From Sarcocystis neurona (taxonomy: Eukaryota; Apicomplexa; Conoidasida; Eucoccidiorida; Sarcocystidae), in the NCBI GenBank assembly GCA_000727475.1, contig KL647306.1:1801332-1865331 (forward strand): 64,000 bases of DNA, in the 5' to 3' direction. Below, piece by piece: positions 35,503-47,115 of the stretch; position 1 is the stretch's first letter; every line of letters starts with the position of its first letter. The notes below the pieces were generated by a model, which saw only the letters and a program-made list of their open reading frames with translations, made no database searches and was not told the origin of the DNA. A program made the position numbers and the translations under genes.

Positions 35503-38500
35503 CTCACTTCAGAAGGAAGCACACGTTTTGTCGGCTGCTATGTACTGTCCGTGTCGTCGCTATGTACTGTTCGTGTCCCCGCATTTACTCCTCTGTCTTA
35601 GGACAATAGTTCATTGCCATGTGATCTGCTGTATAATCCATCCTCAGGTTGTACGGCACTATGAGTTCCGCACTCGCGTACACCGCTGATCAGACTTGCG
35701 TACCACGTGCACGGTTACTGGCTCTCACTTCGTCTGCGTACTCCACGTCTTCCTCTTCGGTGTCACATCCACATAGTAATTGAGCTGAATACAGCTTTGG
35801 GCTCCGCGTAGCCTCATACTTACCGCCGTACGTAGCTGCTCAACCGCACTTCGATGAATGGGAGTACATAACGTTCTGTGGAAGTGTCCTGCAGTTCTAC
35901 ATTGACCAACTGCTCGCACCAGTAAATACCTTCCTAAAACCGGCAAACCGTATTACTGCGGGGACTACGTGGTGATATACATAAAGATCTGGGAAGACGT
36001 ACACCCAGGTGGTATTTACACATCATGAACACTTGAAAAGCGTGTAACACATTCGTCTATGTGCTTCTTCTGTCCGTATCCTTACATGTGATGGTATGCA
36101 TACACCCGTATACGTGCGTGTATCCACACACGTGTAGCCCACGCACAGGCCTGAACAGTCCCGCAACATCGATACGTCCATTAACATTTCGAAGCTTTAA
36201 CGACCCGAGCTGCTCCCTACGTCACGCGTAGACTCCTTGGTGTGGTTCACCTCGTAACGCCATGTACCAAGGAAGAGAAAGCATACCCGAACACATTTTC
36301 CTTCGTGGTCACGTGGGCGTGCCTTCCAAGGAAAGTCAACAGGTATGTTGACTTCCTCCTCGTCTATTTCTGTTACGACCTGGCTGAAGACCTTTCTGTA
36401 TCCCCAAGTCACACACATTCCGCGGAGAAGAAATAAACTACATAGAATCCTCGGAAGTTTGTTCTCCTGCATGGCTGGCATACTGTGTGCAGATGAAACC
36501 GATCCAGAAAAACATAAGGAAGTCCTCGTCGATCCAGGCGCTCGCTCCCCTGTGTGTAGGGGGAAATGACGTAGAGAGGACATGGGGTTGGAAGTCTGCG
36601 TTAATCAAATGGAGCTGTATACGCCGTGAGAAGACCACCGCACGAAAACTGTATGGACGCTTCCTTCGATGACTCATCTGCAGGAACAACTCCCCGTGCG
36701 ATCCGCGGGAACTGCTGACGGACTGAAGTAACTTTATGCGTAGCAGATACGTATGTATACATTTCTGTCTGAGAGGAGCACAGATGTGTCACAGTCCTAA
36801 CAAACACAAATGTGGACACGTGTGAAAACTCATTTCCCGAGCAGACGTAGCGTCGCGTTTTTTCATTGCATCCCTACATGATGATCGTCCTAAGTAGATC
36901 TTCTCGTGATGCACATACGTACACAAATATATACATTATACACACCAGTCGCACTGCGGCTTCTTTTTCTTGATGTTCACTTGAATTTGCAGGTGTGGCA
37001 GTGTATACACATGTGAATATGCGTACATACTTCTCTGCGCATATACGTTTGTAGCGCTGGCGAGTCTGTGCTGCTGGTGCTGTTATTAAACAGGCACCTC
37101 TATGTCCTATTTGATTCACCTACCATGTCAGAAATGACTGGCTACACATGAAACCCAGTTCAGCTATGTACGGTTGTGTAATATATATATATATATATGT
37201 ATATGTACAGTCGCGTCTTCCCTCATTATAAGAATGTATGAATGTCAGGCAATATACGAACTCGCACCGAATCGCCTCTCTTCGGCTGTGTGCGGTTGTA
37301 TGCACATACGAATAGTATCTCTTCGCTCAGGGTACACACCAATACGGTCATCTTGAACCGTAGTGCACCTACATAAACATTCTTGCATCCGTATTCTGTT
37401 GTGCCCTTCTCCTGCTGGTGCGTGAACGAGAGGGAAGTGGCACTCCTTTTTTACTGCGGGAAAGAATTGACGATGTGATTTTTCAGCAGCAAGGACTGAC
37501 GCGTGTATTCTGTGTCTGCTGCAGATCGACTTATGGTCATCCCTGAGTAGAACGACGTCAGTATCCACTAACCCGTCCACTACACGTGCAACAATACAAA
37601 CATATATGTGGGCGCTCAATTTTGTACGCTACGTAATATTTGTAAACACATAAGGATGTGCGAATGCGTATACAGCTTGTATATGAATAGTGCACAAGAA
37701 GAGTTCTCTACACGGAAACTATACACAGGCACTCTCCGGAAGACGGAGAGGGATCTTCGTGGAGCGTACAGAGCAACGAAAGGACCCCGTTCTGCGGCAG
37801 CAGTACGAGATTTTTTGTGAAAATTGCCGAAAGACTGCTGTGGCAACAGCCGCTGCGGGTAATACCAGACGTTGTCGGAGCAGAGAAGAGTCGTGGAAAA
37901 AGAAGTTGTTCTAGCCGTGTGGTGACGCTGTACCCATTCTGCATCCGCTGAACATGCGCACCACGTGTGCGATTGGCTGCTGGGGTAATATTTACCACGT
38001 CCACCAGCTACAATACGACGCTCGTAATTGCTCCTGCACATTTTATACCTCCTTGACAAATATGTGGGTGATTATCCACCTGCGTGTCTCTACCTCTTTC
38101 TGCGTAATTGTACAACAGGAGCACAGACACACGTTTTCCCCCGTGAATTAGTTGACACAAATAAATACAAACCCCGTACAATGGATGCATACACACATGT
38201 ATAAATTAACGTACACGCCACACATAAGAACCTTTCGGCTAGAGATGCACTTATATATATATATATATGTAAAAGGTGTGTGTCGTGTGGCAAACAGGCA
38301 GCGCGGCTCCTCCACCTTCGAGCAGTGCGCAGCTTTGCAGAGAGCAGAAAAGTGGTCGTCATCGTAGAAATTGGACCGAACCCGGCAAAAAAGAACCGCC
38401 TCTGGATCCAGGCATCCAGGGCGTCCTTTCTGTGCTTGCCAAAATTACCACCACCATACCACAGACAGGCCTGCGGGGACAAGCACTTACACACGTACGT

Positions 38501-38982
38501 GTACCTGTTTATATATATGTATATGTACACATACATGCATTACATACGTATACATAGATCAACCTACCTACAGACATGTACGTATATATGCATACGCGAA
38601 AAAGTGCATATATATACACATGTCTCGGGCAGATGTCGTTGGCGTACACATCAATGAGTGTATGCAGACACAGGGGCGCATGCTTGTACCAACACAGGCG
38701 GATGTCACATCAACCCTAAACAGATACATATACATATATATATATATATTATAGATACAACTTTTATTTGTACGCACCGACACTTCTCTGTGCCAACACA
38801 GGCACAAGCCGGATCAGCATCATATATATATATATATGCATATGTAAAATTGGGGGGCATATATATGTATAAATCTACGTACACGACGGTGCAGGAGCGT
38901 GTACGTGTGTGTAGACGTAGGTCTGTTTTTGAGTCTCCTCGGTTGGCTGGCCTGCATGCGCGAACGCCTCTGTTGATCCGTT
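35503..38982. other. Intergenic region between tRNA-Gly and EBP2
   Basis: No firm gene. One candidate minus-strand exon at 36395-36287 (acceptor GGGATACAG, donor GTATGC, 109 bp) encodes KVFSQVVTEIDEEEVNIPVD and a further basic stretch; it looks coding in composition but I cannot name it or link partners. A dispersed repeat copy lies near 37790-37960. TA-rich microsatellites occur at about 37178-37205, 38251-38270 and 38700-38850. Confidence 0.45.
37790..37960 (+). repeat. Dispersed repeat, copy 1
   Basis: About 130-170 bp resembling 40690-40830. Shared blocks include CAGTACGAG, a TTGTG(A/G)AAATTGCCGAAA block, ACTGCTGTG and a downstream GAA(G/T)TTGTTC(T/C)AGC block, in the same order and orientation. 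Confidence 0.7.
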
Positions 38983-39553
38983 TTACTTTCTGCGCCGCTG
39001 CTTTTTGCTTTTTTTGGGGTGCCTCTGCATTTTCGAAGAAGGTCTCCTCTCGCGGGCGTGTGGTGAAGCCTTGTGCTGCTTCCCCTTGTCTTTCTCTCTA
39101 TCGGCTAGCCACTGGTCCAGGGCCGCCTCGACCGCCGTGCCTTTCCCTCCCGCTCCTGCTGTGTGGGGCTGCTGCTGCCGCTTCTGCGGCGCACCGCTGC
39201 CCGTGCTGCCGCCGGCATCTGCTGGGAGCCCCAGGCGGTCGTCCGGGGATCGACGGCGGCGCTTCCACTCCTCTAGCTGCTGCAGCTCAATATTACGAAG
39301 ACGCGCCTCCTCCTGCGCGCGGAGCAACTTGTGGCCGCTCTTTTTGTGAAATTTCTTGTCCCTTGCCCTGTTCTTCTTGTCGAGGAACTCCTGCTGCTGC
39401 TGACGCTCCTCGGCCACGCGCGCCCGCACCCGCCCCATGTGCTGGTCGCTCTTCAACATTTCGGCGTAGAAGTCCGAAGGCCTCGTGAACTTCACTCGCA
39501 GCTGCCGTAGACGACGCAGCCCTTCCGTCGCCGCTGCTGCTGTCAAACGCATG
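38983..39553 (-). CDS. EBP2: EBP2 last exon
   Basis: Acceptor CTGCGCAG; the split Phe codon (TT|C) joins it to the previous exon. 190 codons and a stop. It carries the PSDFYAEMLKSDQHM motif, the KKNRARDKKFHKKSGHK basic segment and a disordered basic C-terminus. Confidence 0.93.
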
Positions 39554-42500
39554 CTGCGCAGCACCCACACGAACGGAAAAAACGCCTCCATCACACAAGT
39601 GCAACATCCTAAGCCTGGGTACACAGAAGTACACACACACATATATATAATATACGGAAGTAAGCATATACCTCCACCAGAGAAACATGGGTATACCAGC
39701 AGCTACACAAATCTACGTAGCCGAAGAGCCACAGACACGCCTGGCGTGAGTCCCTCCGCCACTTGTACGGCCGCATGTTATACGGGTGTCTGTACACTAC
39801 TAGGCCTGTACGTGTGTGTCTGTGTTGTACATGTGTGGGGTACACATCTCTACGTTTTCATCGGTAGATAAAAACAGGGAAGTTGAGTCCGCAACGGTCG
39901 CTGCAGACGCCGCCGTTCCTCTGCGGCTCCTCGCGGCCGGGATCACCCACGGGCGGCAATACAAAAAGTGACCACCACCGGGCGGCGCAGCTGCAGCACC
40001 AGCACTTCGGCGGTCGAACGGCAGTGCTGCTGCGGGTCACGTCGGCGTGAGAAGAGCCGCGTGTGGCTGGGTGGTGAGCAGAACGGCGTTTCATAAGAAA
40101 GTCTCGAACTAGGAATTTTTTCAACCGAGGAAACTTCATTCTCGCCAGGATGTGACGGTGCCGTCCCCGCGGGAAGACAGTCCCCTACGAAATGCGGGGA
40201 AAAAGGGAGCGCGACGCGGGAGCTGCTACACTGCTGTGAACAAAAAATCCCCTTCAAATATACTCACACACACACAACGCCCCCGGTCAAGTCGCCGTAA
40301 ACAACTGCTGCTTCTGACACAAGCGACATGTCTACACAGGTGAAACAACGCCGGGGACGCTGTCACATGGCCCAACGGAACTCCTTCTGCTACACGTATT
40401 ATTACTATTACCACAACTATACTACTACTATTACTGTGACTTCTACTACTACCACTAATACTACTATTAGTACTAATGCTACTACTATTAGTACCACTAC
40501 TACTACTACTACACTACTACCACACTACTACTACTACTACCACTACTACTACTACACTACTACCACACTACTACTACTACTAATACAAATAGTATACTAC
40601 TTCTACTACTACTATTACTATTATTACACTACTACTACTATTACCACGACTACTAGACTACCGGACACCGTAATGGCAGCAGCAGCAGCCGCGGTCGCAG
40701 TACGAGTTTTGTTGTGGAAATTGCCGAAAAACTGCTGTGACAGCCGCGGAGAGCTACACCCGGTGTAGAGTAGAGGCGTAAAAGGAGAATTTGTTCCAGC
40801 TTTGCGGCAACGCTAGACCTACACTGGTGGACAGCCGGAAGAGTAGAAGTGGAGCCGGTGTACGACGTATCGAGGACTTGTTGCAGCCACCGCAGCGAGA
40901 GAGGAAACCGGCGAGGACGCACAGGCCACGCAGAAATGTCCGCGTCGCCGAATATATGGAGAACAGAAGATAATAGTTGTGCACTAGTGGTAGTAATGGC
41001 AGTAATAGTAGTAATAGTAGTAGTAGTAGGATAGCAGTAGTAGTGTAGTAGTTGTTGTAATAGTAGTAGTTGTAGTAGTAGTAATAGGAGTAGTAATACG
41101 AGTAGCAATAGTCGCAGTTATAGTAGTGGTAGTAGTAGTGGTAGGAATAGGAGCAGTAATAGTAGTGGTAATTAAAGTATTAGTTCTAGTAGTTGTTATG
41201 CTAGTGGTAATACTAATAGTAGTAGTAATAGTAGAGGGACTAATAGAAGTACTAGTAGTGGTGGTAGTAGTGTTACTAATAATAGTAGTAATACTAGGAG
41301 TACCAGTTATAGTAGTAGTATTAGATGCTGTTGTAGTAAAAGTAGGGATAGCAGAAGTACTAGTAGTAGTGATAGTAGTAGTACTACTACTAGTAGTAGT
41401 ACTACAGTAGTAGAAGTAGTAATAGTAGAAGTAGTGGCAGTAGTATTCGCATATTAGTTCCAGCTAAGAAACGGGTTGCTGTAGGACACTTGTAGAAGCA
41501 GCAAGGGCACAGAAGTACAGCAGGAGAAAGGTTAGCAGCTAGCTGACAGCGTGTGTCACGGCCTGCAGACAGATATTTATTGGTCCACGGGGCACCTCCT
41601 CTCCCCAATACGAGAAGGTGGACGACTTTCTTCCCTTCCTTCCGCTGCCCACCGAGAGACACGCAGCAACACGCGACTGCTGCCGACTCCGCACAGCAAG
41701 GTGTGACAGCAGCTGTCAAGAAATGAAGAGGCGCGACGAGACGAGGGAGACGGACGAGTCCACGAAGTACGGCCGTCTCCACGACACGAATATAAAAACA
41801 ACACGCACGCAGCTGGGCAGCGGGGTATATCAAGGGAGACACACACGCAACAGCCTGGAAGCTCGTCCGCAGGTGACGTACTGCATGCAGAGAAGACTTC
41901 ACGGGAGACTGCTCTCTAGCGGAAGAAGCACCTACACGTGAGGATATCTGCTGCCGCCTGTCTTGACAAAAGCACGGGAAATATATACAAACGTCCACAC
42001 ACATACGTATTAACAGATACGCAGATCTGTCCGTAAGTCGACCCTTTACCGACGTACCTGCTACATACACATATATGTATAAACACACGTACATATAGTC
42101 GGAGATGAAGTACAGACGCATACGTATGGGAGAGAGACACACACACATGCGACCACACAGACGCCAATATATAGATGAGAAGATGTGTAGAAGTGCGTTT
42201 GCCGAGAATTTACACGTACACATATATAGTACATACACATATATACGTATGTATGTGTTTGCCCGTATATAGTGCGAAGACGTATGGACATCCGTTTCGC
42301 CATATGTGGGTAGGACATGTATGTACTGCGTCATATCTGCTAGTCCCCTGGGTTTAGGAGAAGTTAGTAGTTCTGAAAAAAGCAAGAAGTTCGCTCGGGT
42401 CCTACAAGTAAGCTTCTCTCTCGATGTCTGCGTTGGCATCAATGGACTTCGTTCTGCTTTCCTTTCCGGCAGCCGCTGCTTCTCCTTCTCCTGCGTTGCC

Positions 42501-44144
42501 AGTCCCGTCGACGGCAGCAGCAGCAGCAACAGCAGGAGGCGCCACGACCGCCAGAGTCTCTATCCACGGCGTGCGACGCATGCCTGCCGGTGGGACGTAC
42601 GCAATTTCTGCGAGTTTCCTCTTCAGGCCTAAGATCAACAAACAGCCGCGCAGCAGCAGGTGTAGCGCACTCCCAGCGGTCGGTCCACCGAGGTGCAGGT
42701 TCAGCTACTCTTCTCCGTCCTTGTGGAACAAAAAATCTGCTGAAAGCTGCGAACGCAGCGTACATGCATGCCACGTCCTCTAAATCTCCCCTTTTTATTG
42801 AAGAGGACGGAGAAGACCCTACCAGCAGCAGCAGCATCTACGTGGGCAGCAGCAGAAGCAGCAGCGTCACCTAGAGCAAAAGAAACAGCAGCAGTCGCTG
42901 CTCGACAGCGCCAGCAGCTTCTACCGTCGCAGCAGCAGAAACACCGATAGCGACAGCCGCAGTGCCTGTCGCAGCAGCAACACCTACGGCACCAGCGCCA
43001 GCAGCACTATCGTAGTAGCAGCAATGGCAGCAGCAACGTCTATGCAAGCAGCAGCAGGATTACCGTAGCAGCAGCAACACCTACAGTAACAGCAAATTTA
43101 TCCTAGCAGCAGCAGCAGCCCCACCAACATGCACAACAGCAGCAGGACTATACAGCCGCAGCAACAGCAACACCTATAGGAAGAGCAAGACTACCACAGC
43201 AGCACCACCAGCTTCCCGCGACGTCACAGCCGCTACACGTTCGGAAGCAGCAGGGAAATGAACGAGCACCCCGGCAACACCCAAGCATAGGTGCAGCGGC
43301 GGCCGACTGCCAGTGCAGCAGCAAGAGCAGCAGTGCAAAGGACACGCGCCTCGCAGCAGCGACGAACTTTATCTGCGTCAACATCAGCATAAGACAGGCG
43401 CAACAGCGCACTCGCACAAGGCAGCCGCCGCGGAGCAGCAGGGGAATGCGGCAGCAGCAGAAGAAGCAACGTGCGGCAGCAGCCCCGGGGCACTGCAGAT
43501 ACCCGGCACCAGGTACGAGGAACACGCACGCAGTCGCTCTTTTCCCTTTGCAGAAGAAACCGACGCATGCGCGTACGGCGTGTCTGACGTCACTTTTATT
43601 ACCCCCAACCTCCACAAATACATCAACGAATACAAAAATGGGCGTCGGCATGTATTAAAGAGACTTCTCATCGGTGTGAGCGCCCCCGCGTCAAACAACT
43701 TACAGAGTCAACAAGAAGCGTACGCATACGTGCATCCACACACGCATAAATATACCGGTCCGCGTACTTCTACGTATAGACACATATATGTTTACAAGAG
43801 AGAAAGCCACACATGTGTTTGCGTGGCTTCACAGATATACATATATATGAAAGAGAGAGGAGAGCCACACACGTGTCTGCGTATCTTTACATTTACATAT
43901 ATATACGTTTGTGAAGAGGGACACGCATATATGTGTTTGCGTATCTCTACACATATATATATATATATATGAAGGAAGGACAGCCATACACGTCTTGGGT
44001 GGCTCTACATATGCATGTACATTTATGTGTATAAAATAGATAGCGAGAGCCACACACCTGTTTGGTCATCTCTACATACACATATATATATATATACACT
44101 TGTGAAGAGGCGGGGGCCACACATGTCTCTACGTATTTCTGCAC

Positions 44145-44176
<32 letters not shown>

Positions 44177-44671
44177 GAAGAGAGACATATACGTATCTGC
44201 GCATATGCGTATATATATATATATACATATATATATACATACATGTGAAGAGCGGGGGCCACATATGTCTCTACGTATCTCTACACATACATATATATAT
44301 ATATGAAGAGAGACACATACGTGTCTGCGTATCTACACATAAGCATACATGTACATACATATATATATATATATATATACAAGTGTGTGTATGCGTGTGT
44401 GTGTCTGTGATTGCCTGCGTATCTGGCAATCACACATATACACATACCTCGCCTATACACACCTCTGCATTTGTACACATTCGTACATACTGCATACATA
44501 TATATATATACACAGATAAAATGTATGGCCACAGGCATCTCCATCAATATAAATATATATGTATACGTTGTTTTGAATGTATGTGCGCCAGTGTGAGGCA
44601 GAAGCGGGAAGGAGTACGTACTTTCTACGTCGTTAACAACTTTGAGACCGCTGCCGACGACGTCTCGCCTC
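38983..44671 (-). CDS. EBP2: EBP2, nucleolar rRNA-processing protein (core exons)
   Basis: Core exons 44671-44622 (or 44687-44622), 42628-42406 and 39553-38983; GT-AG joins with matching phases. EBP2 proteins act in the nucleolus in pre-rRNA processing and 60S subunit assembly. Signatures in order: GLKVVNDVES, LKRKLAEI, TPWIETLAV, DIEREAYF, then FTRPSDFYAEMLKSDQHM, the family hallmark (human EBP2 has 'KRPTDYFAEMAKSD'). A long basic coiled-coil segment follows and the tail KKSKKQRRRK is a likely nucleolar localisation signal. The core is about 287 residues, close to the usual full length of about 300. An alanine run sits between the TPWIE and DIERE motifs. Same strand as the GH13 gene, about 6 kb upstream of it. 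The 5' end is unresolved; see the exons at 46749 and 47371. Confidence 0.9.
40397..40660 (+). repeat. (ACT)n-type triplet tract
   Basis: About 265 bp of TAC/ACT/ATT triplets in the last EBP2 intron; complementary to the tract at 40984-41447. Confidence 0.95.
40690..40830 (+). repeat. Dispersed repeat, copy 2
   Basis: Second copy of the element near 37790-37960, lying between the two inverted triplet tracts. Confidence 0.7.
40984..41447 (+). repeat. (AGT)n-type triplet tract
   Basis: About 460 bp of GTA/TAG/AAT triplets, the reverse complement in kind of 40397-40660. Confidence 0.95.
42406..42628 (-). CDS. EBP2: EBP2 exon with TPWIETLAV motif
   Basis: Acceptor TGATCTTAG, donor GTAGGA, 223 bp, phase 1 in and 2 out. 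It encodes LKRKLAEIAYVPPAG, the WIETLAV motif and an Ala-rich stretch that overlaps the start of a CAG tract, showing a triplet tract expanding inside coding DNA. Confidence 0.92.
42830..43490 (+). repeat. CAG triplet tract (EBP2 intron)
   Basis: Imperfect CAG/GCA repeats with CACCTAC interruptions between EBP2 exons 44622 and 42628. A CTG tract lies on the other side of exon 44671-44622. Confidence 0.88.
43800..44375 (+). repeat. About 60-70 bp tandem repeat, nine units (EBP2 intron)
   Basis: Degenerate units, each with a GAGAGCCACACATGTGT-like head, a CGTATCTCTACA centre and a (TA)n tail. Starts fall near 43800, 43854, 43915, 43972, 44040, 44105, 44180, 44248 and 44305. Confidence 0.85.
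44622..44671 (-). CDS. EBP2: EBP2 exon with VVNDVE motif
   Basis: Donor GTACGT. Two acceptors are possible: after CTGAG (start 44671, phase 2 in) or after GGCTGCAG (start 44687, phase 1 in). It encodes RRDVVGSGLKVVNDVE, matching the conserved VNDV motif just before the 'GLK..L' helix of EBP2. Confidence 0.75.
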
Positions 44672-44924
44672 CTCAGTAAGCGAGGATCTGCAGCCCGGCA
44701 GCACACACACACAGACACACAGACACACACACTAGAAGCAGCGCGGTGAAACGACGGCGATGTTTGAAAAACTGCTGGTGCTCGACAGCTGCAGCAGGAT
44801 CGCTTCTGCTGCCCTGTATCCCCGTTGGTCTGTTGCTGCTCCCCACGAACTGGCCTCCCTTCTTCTCGTTAAGCGCCCCCTGCTCCTTACGCCGCTGCTG
44901 CCGCTGTAGCTTCCACTAATGATA

Positions 44925-45315
44925 CTGTTCTGCTGCTGCTGCTCCTGCTGCTGTTGTTCCTGCTGCTGTTGCTCGTGCTGCTGCTGCTCGTGCTGCGATG
45001 CTCACGAGAAGCACGCGTCGACGTGCCGACAACGTCTTGCTGCTGCTATGTTGCTGCTACTTGTGTGTTATCGGTGCCGCTATCCCTCACACGCCGGTCG
45101 AGCCGCTGTGTTTGCTGCTGTCGCCCACGACACCCGGTTCACTGCTGCTGTGTTTTCGCTGGTGGTCCGCACGCTGCTGCTGCTGCTGTTCTCCTACTAC
45201 TGTGTCATGTGCGTCGTAGCCTTTTGCTGGCAGTGGTGCTGGTGCACGCAGGGCTGTCTTCACTAGCGAGACAAAGCGGCTGCGTCTGTCGCCGCTGCTG
45301 CTGCTGCAGCAACTA
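44925..45315 (+). repeat. CTG triplet tract (intron upstream of EBP2 exon 44671)
   Basis: Imperfect CTG repeats, dense at 44930-45000 and again at 45170-45305; reverse complement in kind of the CAG tract at 42830-43490. Confidence 0.85.
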
Positions 45316-45749
45316 CACATCCCCCCCGGGCAATTGTGAGTCACGCACACGCATTGACACGCGCATACACGTGTGTGCTTCCCTACTGCATGGAAGACTT
45401 TTCTTGATATCGGCGCGTACTGCTGCCACCGCGCCACCTTTCTCGCCGCGCGTCATAAGCAACACCTACACACGCTCCATAGAATACGTGGGCGTGTGTA
45501 GCGCGACCCTTTCACATATTGACGCACGTCCAGGAATAAATGTCAAGATACAAACACGTCCACATAAACACGTATAACTACACACATGCATGTGCGTCCA
45601 CTCGTACGTGTGTGGAACTCCCAGCGGCGTCGCCACCCTGCGTAAGTGAGCGGCGGGAGACCCCCGACGCTTCGTTCTTGTACAGAAAGACAGCACGCGT
45701 CCTCTTCTACACATAAAAGGCAACGTGGACGGGCAGCAGAATCTCGTGT

Positions 45750-45990
45750 AGAAGCGTAACTTGTCTGAACGTGTCTACATAAACTTCCTGCGCCCGTGTC
45801 ACATATGTATAAACATACGCCCATACATACCTACACATATGTGTGTATGTACAGAAAAAGTGCTCCCACGCAGAAGCGTAAGTTGTCTGAAGGCGTCTGT
45901 ACAAACTTCGGGCGCCCGTCTCACATATATATGTGCAAATTCATACAAACCTACATATACACGTGTATGTATGTACAGAAGAAGTGCTCC
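45750..45990 (+). repeat. About 120-bp tandem duplication
   Basis: Two diverged copies: GAAGCGTAACTTGTCTGAA at 45750 and GAAGCGTAAGTTGTCTGAA at 45871, each ending in a GTATGTACAGAA(G/A)AAGTGCTCC block. Confidence 0.88.
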
Positions 45991-46326
45991 CCGGTGTGTC
46001 TGTGTGCGTCGTGGCGTAGGTCACTCTCTACAGCAATATACCGACCGGAGACAGCGCAACAAATACACGCACATACACTACGACATCAGCGAATACGTCC
46101 CTTTTGTCCCTGCATCGAGAGGTCTGCAGAAGTGTAAACTAACTACGTATATGTGTGTGGGCAGCTGTGTGTCTGCGTCGTGGCAGACGAGGGTTCGTAC
46201 TGCAGGACACCATATATGTGTGTGTATCCGCAGAGGCAAAGAGGCAGTGGGATTGCGAGTGGCGAAGAAGAAGAAGAAGCTTCCTTGTGTCTCCTTTTCT
46301 GCGTGTGTTTTGCCGGGCTGAGATAC

Positions 46327-46749
46327 CACCGTGCTACGTTTCCCACCGTTGCTTCTCTTTCACTTGCTGCCGAAGAATTTCGGTCGCTTCTGAAATGCGA
46401 AAAAAGCAGAGTTCTCTCGGTACCTGTCGCTGCTCCTAGAAGCCGGTCTGCGTCGGTCGCTGCTGCGGAGGCTGCATCGTTTTCTGCTGCGTGTGCTTCT
46501 CCACCGCCTGCTCCGCCGGACTCCGCTGCTGCGTCGCCTTCTCCTGCCGCGTGCAGCAGGGCAAGCCGCTGACGCAGCCGTGACACAAGAAACGCGTGCT
46601 CGTCTGCCTCAAGTTCTGTGTCGGCAGTAGCTGCTGCCGCTGCTGTTCTCGCTGCTACTGCGGCAGTTGCTCGTGCTGCTGCTGCTGCCCGTTCGGCGGC
46701 AGAAAATCTTCTGCCCTTGCCGGGCAGCGCAGGCAGACGCTTCATGCTG
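46327..46749 (-). CDS. Upstream exon, possible EBP2 N-terminal part
   Basis: Acceptor GTGCGGCAG, donor GTATCT, 423 bp, phase 2 at both ends, which fits both the exon at 47371 and EBP2 exon 44671. It encodes SMKRLPALPGKGRRF, an Ala/Arg-rich run, an acidic stretch with ELEADEHAF and further Ala-rich sequence. EBP2 N-termini are often acidic, but this is longer than usual. A separate gene starting at the ATG at 46745 is the alternative. Confidence 0.45.
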
Positions 46750-47115
46750 CTGCCGCACGGAGGCGTTCGCAGAGGAGGAGAAGGAGGAGTGCCAGTCGTC
46801 CCCCGAGCAGGTAGAGAAAACAGCCACAAAGAAAGTCAGAAGCAGCTGCACCTGGAAGAAACGCAAAAGCCAGAAGCTGATACGACAAGAGAAGAAGACG
46901 CCGCGGACAAGGCTGTAGCACAGGCGCGTGCGACCCGCAGCCGCTGAAGACGAGGAAAGCAGCTCGTGCCAGTGCACACAGGGAGGACAATAGAAGAGTG
47001 GAAGATGCAAGAACGAAGGTCAGAAGCGAATAATGATAAACCAGCCAAGAACAAAGACGGTTCAACACAACACACTGCAGAGCAACCACGCTGGAGTGGC
47101 AGGGGAAGTACTCAC

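Noticed and set aside
38700..38730. Telomere-like CCCTAAA
   Set aside because: A single chance occurrence; there is no tandem heptamer array in the window.
41402..42529. 375-codon minus-strand ORF
   Set aside because: It overlaps the true EBP2 exon in another frame and otherwise covers intron and triplet-repeat DNA; no domain is seen.
46143..46329. Extension of the 46.3-46.8 kb minus-strand ORF to its stop at 46143
   Set aside because: After the GTATCT donor at 46326 the frame loses its composition and enters repeat-like sequence; splicing in phase to EBP2 is the better reading.
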